In this document: piece after piece, positions 25,482 to 34,402 of the stretch
How positions within the stretch are numbered: the first letter of the stretch is position 1
Layout of the letters: the number at the start of each line of letters is the position of its first letter
IMG/VR virus record: IMGVR_UViG_3300017719_000036
Location: 1 to 41,990 of that record
Length of the DNA stretch: 41,990 bases
From: a virus
Reading direction: 5' to 3' (one strand)
The notes under the pieces: model-generated
What the model was told of the DNA's origin: nothing
What the model saw: the letters and a program-made list of their open reading frames with translations, nothing else
Database searches by the model: none
Made by a program: the position numbers and the translations under genes

Positions 25482-28400
25482 ATGGCAGATTTTATTCTAG
25501 GTAGACTTAAATTTAAATGGCAAGGCAATTGGGCTTCGAGCCGTGCATATGTCGTAGATGACATTGTAAAATACGGTGCGAACACATATGTTTGTGTAGT
25601 CAATCACACTTCAGGTGGTAATGACCCAGCCTTTTATGCAGACTTATCGGCAACTAAATGGAATCTTCATACAGAGGGTTTAAGATTTTTAGCGGCTGAA
25701 TTTACTGCTTCAACTTTTTATAAATTAAATGATGTTGTAAAATTTGGTGCTCAACAATACAGAGTTACCACACAACACGAATCCGACGGTACAGGTATTT
25801 TAGATACTGCTAACTTTGCAGTTTACAACGAAGGATTACAATTCGAGAATTCATGGGACGCTTCAACATACTACCAAGATGGTGATGTTGTCACATACGG
25901 TGGTTATTCATATACTGCCTTACAAAATCATTCAGGTCAAACACCATCAGGACTTGCCCCTTATTGGGATGTCCTAACAACTGGTTTTAATGCAACAGGC
26001 GATTACAATGCCGCTACAGCATACAAAACTGGTGACACAATGCAATTTGGTGGTTGGTCATATGTTTGTGTTTCAGATACAACAGCAGCTCAAACTCCTT
26101 CATCTCATTCATCTAAATGGGAAGTAATTAACGAAGGATTTAGATGGAACGGAAACTATGCAGGTTCAACAACTTACCAAAAAGGTGATGTAGTTGAGTT
26201 TTCAACATCTTCATATGTAGCAATTGCTTATGATGTTTTAAATATTGACCCGACTGCTGACGCAACTAAATGGAATTTAATGTCACAAGGTGACAGTAAT
26301 AATGTTCTTACCCAAAGAGGTGACATTATGGTCAAAGGTGCTTCTCAAAACCAGAGATTGCACATTGGTCCAAAAGGTTCAGTTTTAACAACAGACGGTG
26401 TTGATGTTAAATGGGGAACAAGTGAAGACGCAACAGTTAAATATGTTGCAAATAACGGTAACGATACTAACGAGGGTACAAAAGCATTTCCTTTCAAAAC
26501 AATTGCTAAGGCATTATCAGTTGTAAATAGCAAAGATGTTGTTGACATTGATACTCAAGCAGGTGGTACAGGCGGAACACCAGGTGTTTATAATGCAATT
26601 ATAGGTACTTCAAGTGGTTCAGGAACAAATGTTGAAGCAAGAGTGACAATTGATGGTTCATCAACTCCTCTAATAGAAATTACAGACGGCGGTTTTAATC
26701 ATTCAGTCGGCGACACAATTACAATTACAAGTGCTCAAATAGGTGGTAATACCGATATTACTTTTAATGTTAAATCAGTAAATGTTGGTGATATTATTTT
26801 TGTTAAGAATGGTGTTTACAGAGAACAATTACCATTAAGAGTTCCACCAAACATTACAGTAAAAGGCGAAAGTTTAAGAGGTACACAAATAAGACCTGCT
26901 TCAGGCAACGGTACTCAAATTGCTACAATTAATAACATTGCTGGTGGTACAGGCGGTACTCCAGGTTCATATCACTTTAAACACACAACTTCAAGTGCTT
27001 CAGGAACAGGTGCTTGTTTTTCAGTAATAAAAGATGGTTCATCTACACCAACAGTTGTTGTATATCATGGCGGTCATTCTTATACTGTCGGCGAAACAAT
27101 AACAGTTGCAGCTTCTGAATTAGGTGGCGGTGTTGATTTAACTGCTGATGTTGCTTCAGTTGAATTGAACAATGCTTCAAAATTCTGGTTAATGAACAAC
27201 AATACAAATTTAGAAACAATGTCAATGCAAGGTTTGACAGGTACTCCAGCAAACTCTGGTGGTACAGGTAAAGCGGCAGTAGTATCTTTAGACCCTACTG
27301 GTAATATTTCAACTGCTTCACCTTATTGTCAAAACTGTACATCAATAAACACAGGTGCTACAGGTATTGAGATTGATGGTGCATTACATAGATACGCAAA
27401 TTCAGGTTCAAACATATCAATTTTAGGAAACGATTTTACTCAAATCAATACAGATGGTCGAGGTGTTCATGCATTGAATAACGGCCGTGGTGAGATGGTT
27501 TCTATCTTCACATATTATTGTGATAAATCATTCTATGCTACAGGCGGTGGTTTCATAAGAGGACTAAACTGTTCATCTGCTTATGGTGAAGAGGGTGCTG
27601 TTGCAGAGGGAGAATATTACGAAGAAGTACCAGTAGAATTCCAAACAAGAGGTAGAATGTTAGAATTTAATTCTACAACTTTCGTTGGTGGTACAAATGA
27701 TGAGAACAACCTTGTAATAGGTCAAACATTAGTTGGTAATACATCTGGTGCAACTGCCACAATTTATTACTTACAGACATCTGCTAAGTATGTTTATATT
27801 GAAAGTATTACAGGCGCATTTACAAAAGGTGAAACTATCACGGCAACAAAAGCAGATAGTTCAACTTATACATTTAACTTAACAACTAACTTTGGTGTAC
27901 CAAATCCTTCAACACAAGGTGATAGTGGTATACAAGGTTTCTTAATACCAATCAAATCAACTGACGGTACATTAGGTTCAACAGGAGTAATTAAACTTGC
28001 TTCTAACTTCTTTACTGGATTTACAGGTGGTGATGGCGATACTCAATATTACAGAATTACGCAAGTATCGGAAGAAGATACATCTGCTCAAACAGCGATT
28101 ATTAAAATTAATCCTGGAATTACATCTGTTCTTGCAAAAGATGATGGTACAACAGTTAAAAATACAAACAGATTTTCAAATGTACGATTAACAGGACATG
28201 ACTTCCTAGATATCGGTACAGGTTCATTTACAGATACAAATTATCCTAATTCAGTTGGTGTCACACAACCTGCTGACCAAGATGATGAAGTATATGAAAG
28301 AACAGGCGGTAGAGTTTACTTTACATCTACTGACCAAAAAGGTGACTTTAGAGTTGGTAATCTTTTCAAAATTCAACAGGCAACAGGTATTGCGACATTG

Positions 28401-29036
28401 AACGCAGACGCCTTTGACCTTTCTGGTTTGACAGAATTACAACTAGGTTCTATTGGTGCTTCACTTGGTGCAACAATTAATGAATTCTCAACAGACGAAA
28501 CTATGGCTGGAGATAGTACAACTTCCGTGCCAGTTGAGAGAGCAATAGTAGGTTATACACAAAGACAAAAAATGGGTGTTGGTCATTTAACAGTACCTAT
28601 TGGTAGTACAGGACAAAGACCATCAAACGCAGGTACAAACTTATTCGCTGGTGGTATCAGATTTAATACAGATAAAAATACATGGGAAGGATACAATAAT
28701 ACTGCTCAATGGACAGGATTAAGTGGATTCTTACCTTGGTCAACAATAGTTGGTGACGGTTCTACCGTGACAACATTAAGTGTTGGTTCAAGAGCCTTTG
28801 TAAATACATCTTCAGCAAAAGCAATTATAAAATTACCTGCTTCACCACAAATTGGTGATACAGTTAGAATAGTTGACTTAGCCGATTTCTTTGCAACAAA
28901 CAATTGTGATGTTCAAGGTAACTCCGAAAAAATTATGGGATTAAGTGCGACATTTGTTATCTCAACAGACAATGCCGGCGTAGCATTAGTTTACACAGGC
29001 ACAACATATGGTTGGAAACTTGAAACGAATGTATAA
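25482..29036 (+). CDS. Large multidomain adhesin/tail fibre with CBM-like repeats and beta-helix
   Basis: 1184 aa. Residues 1-270 hold five copies of a carbohydrate-binding-module-like repeat (pattern W..Y..GDVV.YGG..Y.C......P....W). Residues ~320-345 ('YVANNGNDTNEGTKAFPFKTIAKAL') open a pectin-lyase-type parallel beta-helix. Two gap-free 76-aa repeats begin at residues 360 and 487, inside that region. A 'GQTLVGNTSGATATI' module lies near 745. 'GQRPSNAGTNLFAGGIRFNTDKNTWEGYN' near 1045 is a fibre trimer motif. The last ~95 residues match the middle domain of the three glycine-rich fibres downstream. Predicted to bind surface glycans. Confidence 0.78.
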   Translation: MADFILGRLKFKWQGNWASSRAYVVDDIVKYGANTYVCVVNHTSGGNDPAFYADLSATKWNLHTEGLRFLAAEFTASTFYKLNDVVKFGAQQYRVTTQHESDGTGILDTANFAVYNEGLQFENSWDASTYYQDGDVVTYGGYSYTALQNHSGQTPSGLAPYWDVLTTGFNATGDYNAATAYKTGDTMQFGGWSYVCVSDTTAAQTPSSHSSKWEVINEGFRWNGNYAGSTTYQKGDVVEFSTSSYVAIAYDVLNIDPTADATKWNLMSQGDSNNVLTQRGDIMVKGASQNQRLHIGPKGSVLTTDGVDVKWGTSEDATVKYVANNGNDTNEGTKAFPFKTIAKALSVVNSKDVVDIDTQAGGTGGTPGVYNAIIGTSSGSGTNVEARVTIDGSSTPLIEITDGGFNHSVGDTITITSAQIGGNTDITFNVKSVNVGDIIFVKNGVYREQLPLRVPPNITVKGESLRGTQIRPASGNGTQIATINNIAGGTGGTPGSYHFKHTTSSASGTGACFSVIKDGSSTPTVVVYHGGHSYTVGETITVAASELGGGVDLTADVASVELNNASKFWLMNNNTNLETMSMQGLTGTPANSGGTGKAAVVSLDPTGNISTASPYCQNCTSINTGATGIEIDGALHRYANSGSNISILGNDFTQINTDGRGVHALNNGRGEMVSIFTYYCDKSFYATGGGFIRGLNCSSAYGEEGAVAEGEYYEEVPVEFQTRGRMLEFNSTTFVGGTNDENNLVIGQTLVGNTSGATATIYYLQTSAKYVYIESITGAFTKGETITATKADSSTYTFNLTTNFGVPNPSTQGDSGIQGFLIPIKSTDGTLGSTGVIKLASNFFTGFTGGDGDTQYYRITQVSEEDTSAQTAIIKINPGITSVLAKDDGTTVKNTNRFSNVRLTGHDFLDIGTGSFTDTNYPNSVGVTQPADQDDEVYERTGGRVYFTSTDQKGDFRVGNLFKIQQATGIATLNADAFDLSGLTELQLGSIGASLGATINEFSTDETMAGDSTTSVPVERAIVGYTQRQKMGVGHLTVPIGSTGQRPSNAGTNLFAGGIRFNTDKNTWEGYNNTAQWTGLSGFLPWSTIVGDGSTVTTLSVGSRAFVNTSSAKAIIKLPASPQIGDTVRIVDLADFFATNNCDVQGNSEKIMGLSATFVISTDNAGVALVYTGTTYGWKLETNV
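26559..27167 (+). repeat. Internal duplication of a 76-aa beta domain
   Basis: Copies at 26559-26786 and 26940-27167 both encode 76 residues starting 'AGGTGGTPG' and align without gaps (shared 'Y', 'TSS', 'SGT', 'DGSSTP', 'GG', 'VG.TIT', 'GG'). The nucleotide sequences have diverged, so the duplication is not recent. Confidence 0.75.
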
Positions 29037-29043
29037 TAATTCT

Positions 29044-29051
29044 TATAAATA
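29044..29051 (+). promoter_or_regulatory. T4-type late promoter TATAAATA
   Basis: Exact octamer in the 39-nt gap after the adhesin, followed by GAGGAG and the ATG at 29076; it heads the tandem fibre modules. Confidence 0.7.
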
Positions 29052-29075
29052 TAAGCAACAAACGAGGAGTAATTA

Positions 29076-29309
29076 ATGTCAGACTTACGAGACTTTACAG
29101 GAAAAGCCGAGATTTACGGTTTCTTAAAGACAGACGCTGATGGTGATGGTGTTAATGACACTCTACAAGTAATAACTACTGCTGGAGGTGCTAACAACAT
29201 TACAACAGCACAACTAAATAGTTTTAACGAAGTAATATATGCTTCAACTGGATTTGTATTTTCAATAGACGCAAGTACAGGTCACTTAATAGCAACGATA
29301 GATAATTAG
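29076..29309 (+). CDS. Small protein preceding the fibre modules
   Basis: 77 aa: 'SDLRDFTGKAEIYGFLKTDADGDGVNDTLQV' and 'FVFSIDASTGHLIATI'. The Asp-rich 'DADGDGVNDT' resembles a dockerin/EF-hand-like Ca2+ loop. The gene has a strong GAGGAG site and lies 2 nt before the first glycine-rich fibre. Possibly an anchor or calcium-binding connector; no family recognised. Confidence 0.5.
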   Translation: MSDLRDFTGKAEIYGFLKTDADGDGVNDTLQVITTAGGANNITTAQLNSFNEVIYASTGFVFSIDASTGHLIATIDN

Positions 29310-29311
29310 AC

Positions 29312-30682
29312 ATGGCACAAATAGACTTAGGTAAATTAAAATTAAAAAATCAAGGCACATGGGTTTCAGGCACAACCTATGAAGTAGATGACTTTGTAGT
29401 TTACACCGATTCCGGTGTGACTTCTACATTTATTTACATAAATGCTTCGGCAGCTGCAGGTGAAGTTCCTTCAAGTGGCGGTACAGTAAATAGTTCACAT
29501 TGGCAAATAATGGCCAAAGGTACAGACGCTGTAGGTATGTCTTTTGGTACAACTGAAACAGCAGATTTTACTGCTTCTGGTGCAACAGGATATTTTATAG
29601 ATACAACAGCTGGTGTTATTTCAATGACATTACCTGCTTCTCCTTCAAAAGGTGACCAAATACAGATTATTGACAAAATGAAAACTTTTCATACTAATCA
29701 TTTAAAATTACTTGCAAACGGAAATTATATTCAAGGAGAACCTGATGACTGGTCTTTTGTAAAAAAAGGAACAAATGTTATGCTTACTTATGGTGACGCA
29801 AACATGGGTTGGCAGTTTTCAAGTTTTTCACATGATGACCAAGGTAGTATGAATAACGCTGTAAGTTCAGACATAGGTTCTAAAAGATATATTAGAGGAA
29901 CAAGTGACGCTGAAGAAGTTTACCTAGACGGCGACTATATGGTTCACAAATTTTTATCTTCAGGTACTTTTACAGTACATGAAGTCGGAACGGATTCAGT
30001 ACACGGTGCTGTTGTCAGATACATGATTGTAGGTGGCGGCGGTTCAGGTGGTACTCACCACTCTGGTGGTGGAGGCGCTGGTGCTTTTAGAGACACAGGC
30101 GCATACAATCATACCGTATCTGCTCAAGCATACACAATTACAGTTGGTGCTGGTGGTTCATTGAGAACAAGTGGCGGACATGGTAACAACGGTAGTAGTT
30201 CAACATTTGACAGTATAACCTCAGCAGGTGGCGGAGGCGGTGGCTCTTATAATAATAGAGGAAGAGATGGTGGTTCCGGCGGTGGTGCTGGTCACTCTCA
30301 TACTCATGGCGGTGCTACAGGTCAAGGTTCAGGAACAAGAGGCGGAGACCACAGCTCACACACAATGGGTGGTGGCGGAGGTTCTACACATAGAGGCGGT
30401 GACGCTTATGGCGGAGGACACCAAGGTGGCTCAGGCGGTTCTGGAAATAGTTCAGATATTACAGGAAAACAATCACACTTTTCAGGTGGCGGTGGTGCTG
30501 GAACACATCAACACGGTGGTGGCGGAGGCGGAGGTCTCGGCGGCGGCGGTGAAGGACAAGGTGGTTCTGCTAGAGATAATTCAGGCGGCGGCGGAGGTGG
30601 AACAGACGGTTCATCAGGTCAAGCTAATTATGGTGGCGCTGGCGGTTCAGGTATCGTTGTAATAAGATATAAGGTAAGATAA
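29312..30682 (+). CDS. Glycine/histidine-rich fibre, module copy 1
   Basis: 456 aa. Residues 1-70: CBM-like repeat ('GKLKLKNQGTWVSGTTYEVDDFVVY'). Residues ~75-180: a beta domain ('ATGYFIDTTAGVISMTLPASPSKGDQIQIID' to 'GWQFSS') also found at the end of the 1184-aa adhesin. Residues ~195-456: an 'AEEVYLDGDYMVHKFLSSGTFTV' linker, then a glycine-rich domain with many histidines, including HxHxH at His328-His332, ending 'GIVVIRYK'. Architecture and tandem paralogues indicate a host-recognition adhesin. The 151-aa partner starts 1 nt downstream. Confidence 0.75.
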   Translation: MAQIDLGKLKLKNQGTWVSGTTYEVDDFVVYTDSGVTSTFIYINASAAAGEVPSSGGTVNSSHWQIMAKGTDAVGMSFGTTETADFTASGATGYFIDTTAGVISMTLPASPSKGDQIQIIDKMKTFHTNHLKLLANGNYIQGEPDDWSFVKKGTNVMLTYGDANMGWQFSSFSHDDQGSMNNAVSSDIGSKRYIRGTSDAEEVYLDGDYMVHKFLSSGTFTVHEVGTDSVHGAVVRYMIVGGGGSGGTHHSGGGGAGAFRDTGAYNHTVSAQAYTITVGAGGSLRTSGGHGNNGSSSTFDSITSAGGGGGGSYNNRGRDGGSGGGAGHSHTHGGATGQGSGTRGGDHSSHTMGGGGGSTHRGGDAYGGGHQGGSGGSGNSSDITGKQSHFSGGGGAGTHQHGGGGGGGLGGGGEGQGGSARDNSGGGGGGTDGSSGQANYGGAGGSGIVVIRYKVR

Positions 30683-30683
30683 T

Positions 30684-31139
30684 ATGCATGTAGGAAAAAT
30701 AGATAGTAATAATTTAGTTGTAGAAACTTTAATTATAAAACTTGAAAAAATAATTTCAAATAACGGAACAGTTACCGAAGCTTCTTGTCAAGCTTGGTGT
30801 GCTCCAAGATTTGGTGCAGATTTCACTTATATTCCTGAAAGTATTTCAAATAATTTACCAAATATTGGAATGACATTTGATAGAGCAAAGATGGCATTTC
30901 ACGAAGGATTACCTTTAGATATTGAAGGTAATGAATGTACTTCATGGGTATGGAATACTGAACATTTTAAATTTCATGCTCCACATATTCACGGTAGTGC
31001 AGCTGGCAAAAAACAAATTTTATGGAGAGAAAGTAATTCAAGATGGTATTGTAGAGAAAAAGGTGAAACAGACGGAAACTATTTCACTTGGAACACAACA
31101 TCATCAACATGGGAAGATACTGGCTCAGCAACATTATAG
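30684..31139 (+). CDS. Small partner of glycine-rich fibre, copy 1
   Basis: 151 aa. Pattern: 'VGKIDSNNLVVETLI' N-terminal strand, then 'LPNIGMTFDRAKMAFHEGLP', 'CTSWVWNTEHFKFHAPHIHG' and a C-terminal 'RWYCREKGETDGNYFTWNTTSSTWE' repeat. The same order recurs in the partner proteins at 32541 and 34403. The Trp/Tyr-rich C-terminus resembles small fibre-partner proteins ('W.W......PP.......W') of marine phages. It could be a fibre-tip adhesin, hinge or chaperone; no direct evidence chooses between them. Confidence 0.6.
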   Translation: MHVGKIDSNNLVVETLIIKLEKIISNNGTVTEASCQAWCAPRFGADFTYIPESISNNLPNIGMTFDRAKMAFHEGLPLDIEGNECTSWVWNTEHFKFHAPHIHGSAAGKKQILWRESNSRWYCREKGETDGNYFTWNTTSSTWEDTGSATL

Positions 31140-31142
31140 AAA

Positions 31143-31150
31143 GATAAATA
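31143..31150 (+). promoter_or_regulatory. Late-promoter-like GATAAATA
   Basis: One mismatch to TATAAATA, between module 1 and module 2, followed by GGATAACAA and the ATG at 31160. It could allow module-specific late expression. Confidence 0.4.
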
Positions 31151-31159
31151 GGATAACAA

Positions 31160-32539
31160 ATGGCTACGATAGATTTAGGTAAATTAAAAATGACAAACAG
31201 AGGCACTTGGTCCTCTGGTACTGCTTATGTTGTTGATGATATCGTTCAATATACGGACGGTGGAACACTATCAACATATCTTGCTGTCGCAGGTTCGACA
31301 GGTCAAGCACCTTCTTCAGGTGGTACCGAAAATGCTTCTTTCTGGAAATTCATGGCAAAAGGTACAGACCAAATTGCCATATCTTACAATGCTGTATCAA
31401 CAACAGACTTTACAGTTTCATCTTCAAATGCATATTTTGTAGATACATCAGCTGGTGCAATAACGGTAACTTTACCGGCTTCGCCTAGTGATGGTTCATT
31501 TTTCAAATTATCGGATTATAAAAGAACATTTCAAACTAACAATGTACTCTTAGCTGCTAACGGAAATAATATCGAAGGAGAACCAGACGATTTTATTTTA
31601 TCAGGCAGAGGTACTGCTATAGAAATGGCATACAATGGTACAGGTGGTAGAGGTTGGAAGTTTATGTCTTACACAACCGAAGGCCAATCTTCAAGAGTAA
31701 ATCATGCCAATCAAGGTATGGGTTCAAAAAGATGGATTCATGCTTCTTCGGATGCTGATGAAGTTTACATGGATGGTAATGATATGGTTCACAGATTTTT
31801 AACTTCAGGAACATTTACTGTTGCTTCAGTAGGTACTGATTCCTTATACGGCGATAAGATAGAATACTTAATCGTTGGTGGAGGAGGCGGCGGTGGTTCT
31901 CACCACGGTTCAGGAGGTGGTGCTGGTGGTTATCGTGCTAACTCGGCATACGATTTTACAGTCACAGCACAAGCATATTCAATTACAATTGGCGCTGGTG
32001 GTTCTCATCAAACTGGAAATGGTTATGGTAATAACGGTTCTGCTTCAACGGCATTTGGAATGACAAGTGACGGTGGCGGAGGCGGAGGCGGTAATCCTAA
32101 CTCTGGTCGTTCAGGCGGTTCAGGTGGCGGTGGCGCTCACTCTGGTGGCCATGGTAACGCAACTGGAAATGGAACAGGTCACAGAGGCGGCTCAAACGGT
32201 CATCACACAGGTGGTGGCGGAGGCGGTGCTGGAGAACCTGGCGCAGACCATTATGGTAATCACATGGCAGGTCATGGCGGTAGAGGAGTAGAAAATGATA
32301 TCGAAGGCCGAGGAAAATCTTATGACAATCACTACGCAGGTGGCGGCGGCGCAGCCGGTCACAATCATACTTCTTGCCCAGCAGGAGGTGTAGGAGGCGG
32401 CGGCCAAGGTGGTTCAGGATACGGAATTGACGGCACAGGTGGTGGCGGCGGAGGAACAGACGGTTCTTCAGGTGGTCATAGACGAGGCGGTCAAGGTGGA
32501 GACGGTATTGTAGTAATCAGATATAGGGCGAAAGAATAA
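31160..32539 (+). CDS. Glycine/histidine-rich fibre, module copy 2
   Basis: 459 aa, paralogous over its whole length to the fibres at 29312 and 33010. CBM-like repeat at residues 1-70 ('GKLKMTNRGTWSSGTAYVVDDIVQY'); beta domain at ~75-180 ('AYFVDTSAGAITVTLPASPSDGS', 'GRGWKFMSY'); 'DADEVYMDGNDMVHRFLTSGTFTV' linker; glycine-rich domain from ~235 ending 'GIVVIRYRAKE'. It has fewer HxH motifs than its paralogues but contains 'GSHHG' and 'GHHTGGG' and a cysteine in 'HTSCPAGG'. Probably an alternative receptor-binding fibre. Confidence 0.74.
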   Translation: MATIDLGKLKMTNRGTWSSGTAYVVDDIVQYTDGGTLSTYLAVAGSTGQAPSSGGTENASFWKFMAKGTDQIAISYNAVSTTDFTVSSSNAYFVDTSAGAITVTLPASPSDGSFFKLSDYKRTFQTNNVLLAANGNNIEGEPDDFILSGRGTAIEMAYNGTGGRGWKFMSYTTEGQSSRVNHANQGMGSKRWIHASSDADEVYMDGNDMVHRFLTSGTFTVASVGTDSLYGDKIEYLIVGGGGGGGSHHGSGGGAGGYRANSAYDFTVTAQAYSITIGAGGSHQTGNGYGNNGSASTAFGMTSDGGGGGGGNPNSGRSGGSGGGGAHSGGHGNATGNGTGHRGGSNGHHTGGGGGGAGEPGADHYGNHMAGHGGRGVENDIEGRGKSYDNHYAGGGGAAGHNHTSCPAGGVGGGGQGGSGYGIDGTGGGGGGTDGSSGGHRRGGQGGDGIVVIRYRAKE

Positions 32540-32540
32540 T

Positions 32541-32999
32541 ATGTCAAACACAGGTAAATATATAGCAAAAATAAATGCTGATAATATTGTTGAACAAGTT
32601 ATTGTAGTCAATTCAAGAATTATTAGAAACGCAGATGGCACAATCAATCAATCTAAAGTAGATGAAGTAGGTACTGAATTTTTAGGTGCCGGAACATTTG
32701 TAGGTTGGGTAGCAGATGGAACATTAATGAATAAACCAAACGCAGGTGATGTTTACGATAACACTTTAAAAAAGTTTCATAGTCCAAGACCTAATGATAA
32801 AAATGGACAACCTTGTACAAGTTGGACTATAAATAGTGATACAATGGAGTGGCAATCTCCTCATAATTGTAGTAAAGAAGGTAGAATGAAAATTGATTGG
32901 GACGAGGCTGAACAAAAATGGTATTCACTCCCAGCAGGTGGTACAGATATGACGGAATCAGTTTGGAATGCAAGCACTAATGCTTGGGAAACAGTTTAA
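32541..32999 (+). CDS. Small partner of glycine-rich fibre, copy 2
   Basis: 152 aa, 1 nt after its fibre. Shares with the other partners an N-terminal 'IAKINADNIVEQVIVV' strand, a 'YDNTLKKFHSPRP' linker, 'PCTSWTINSDTMEWQSPHNCS' and a Trp-rich end ('DWDEAEQKWYSLPAGG', 'VWNASTNAWE'). The two 'W....' repeats look like small beta hairpins. The conserved pairing with one fibre each suggests a dedicated binding partner or tip. Confidence 0.6.
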   Translation: MSNTGKYIAKINADNIVEQVIVVNSRIIRNADGTINQSKVDEVGTEFLGAGTFVGWVADGTLMNKPNAGDVYDNTLKKFHSPRPNDKNGQPCTSWTINSDTMEWQSPHNCSKEGRMKIDWDEAEQKWYSLPAGGTDMTESVWNASTNAWETV

Positions 33000-33009
33000 G
33001 GAATAAAAA

Positions 33010-34401
33010 ATGGCGATAATAGATATAGGTAAATTAAAAGTCACAAACCAAGGTGTTTGGAGTTCAGGCACAGCTTATGAGGCAGATGACTTCGTACAAT
33101 ATAATTTTGGTGGAGTTGTATCAACTTATATCGCAGTAGCAAATAGTACAGGTGAAACACCAGAAGGTGGTGCTGGAGTAAATACAAGTTTCTGGCAATT
33201 AATGGCAAAAGGTACGGATGCAATTGCAATGTCATTTAATGTTGCACAGACAACTAACTTTACTGCTGTTGCAAAAAGTGGTTATATGGTAGACACAACA
33301 AGTGGTGTTATTACAATGACTATGCCGGCAAGTCCAGCAAGAGGTGACCTAGTAGAGGTTACTGATTACAGAGGAACATTCTCAATTAATCCTTTAACTA
33401 TCAATAGAAATGGTAGTAAAATTATGGGTCATGCAGATGATTGGTGCATAGCAGCTAAAGGCGCTACGGTATTATTTCAATTTGATGATGGTGCTTCAGG
33501 TGATGAAGGTTGGAGAATTACAAAATTTAATTCCGATTACGATAATGAATACGGAGGTCAACAAATGCGTGGACCTGGTGTTAAAAGTGTCGGTACAAAA
33601 AAATATTTAATTGCAACAAGTGACGCTGAACAAGTTTATATGGATGGTGAAGATGTTGTACATAAATTCGAAACAAGTGGTAACTTTAAAGTTCACTCAT
33701 TAGGTACAGACGCAACTCTCGGCGATAAAGTAGAATATTTAATCGTTGGCGGTGGCGGAGGCGGTGGTACACACCACGCTGCTGGTGGTGGCGCAGGTGG
33801 TTATAGAGCTAATAGTACACAAGACCATGTAGTCACATCACAAAATTATACAGTCACAGTTGGTACAGGTGCATCCGAAAAAACAAGTAATGGATATGGT
33901 AACAACGGTGGTAATTCAGAATTCGATACTTTAGTTTCTGCTGGAGGCGGAGGCGGCGGTGGTACAAATGGTGCAGGTCGTTCAGGCGGTTCAGGCGGAG
34001 GTGCGGCTCACTCACATACTCACGGTAATGCAAATGGCCAAGGAACAGGTCACAGAGGCGGAGACCATACTCAACACACTCACGGCGGAGGCGGTGGTGC
34101 TCATAGAAGAGGTGCAGACCATTATGGTTCACACCAGGGTGGCCATGGCGGAAGAGGTGAAGTAAACGATATTACAGGTTCAGAAACATGGTACGCCGGT
34201 GGCGGAGGTGCTTCAGGACATAATCATACATCAGCAGGCGCTGGCGGTGACCCGTCTGGTGGAATAGGTTCTGGTGGATACGGTGCAAGAAATACCGGAG
34301 GCGGTGGCGGAGGTACAGACGGTACTTCAGGTCCACAGCAATTCGGTGGTCAAGGCGGTTCAGGTATTGTTGTAATCAGATATAAAGGCAGAGAGAATTA
34401 A
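33010..34401 (+). CDS. Glycine/histidine-rich fibre, module copy 3
   Basis: 463 aa, same domain order: CBM-like residues 1-70 ('GKLKVTNQGVWSSGTAYEADDFVQY'), beta domain ~75-185 ('GYMVDTTSGVITMTMPASPARGD', 'GDEGWRITKF'), 'DAEQVYMDGEDVVHKFETSGNFKV' linker, glycine-rich domain to 'GIVVIRYKGREN'. The glycine-rich part is the most His-rich of the three, with HxHxH at 34009-34023 and HTQHTH at 34066-34083. These recall iron-coordinating HxH motifs of the T4 gp37 fibre tip, but are in a non-homologous background. Confidence 0.74.
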   Translation: MAIIDIGKLKVTNQGVWSSGTAYEADDFVQYNFGGVVSTYIAVANSTGETPEGGAGVNTSFWQLMAKGTDAIAMSFNVAQTTNFTAVAKSGYMVDTTSGVITMTMPASPARGDLVEVTDYRGTFSINPLTINRNGSKIMGHADDWCIAAKGATVLFQFDDGASGDEGWRITKFNSDYDNEYGGQQMRGPGVKSVGTKKYLIATSDAEQVYMDGEDVVHKFETSGNFKVHSLGTDATLGDKVEYLIVGGGGGGGTHHAAGGGAGGYRANSTQDHVVTSQNYTVTVGTGASEKTSNGYGNNGGNSEFDTLVSAGGGGGGGTNGAGRSGGSGGGAAHSHTHGNANGQGTGHRGGDHTQHTHGGGGGAHRRGADHYGSHQGGHGGRGEVNDITGSETWYAGGGGASGHNHTSAGAGGDPSGGIGSGGYGARNTGGGGGGTDGTSGPQQFGGQGGSGIVVIRYKGREN

Positions 34402-34402
34402 A

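Noticed and set aside
26559-27167. DNA-level direct repeat or recombination hot spot in the adhesin
   Set aside because: Only the protein sequence is clearly repeated; the nucleotide copies are too diverged to act as recombination substrates.
30228-34165. Alternative-frame + and - strand ORFs over the glycine-rich domains
   Set aside because: Repetitive GGT/GGC codons leave all frames open; translations are Val/Ala/Glu or Leu/His-rich nonsense and no start signals are present.
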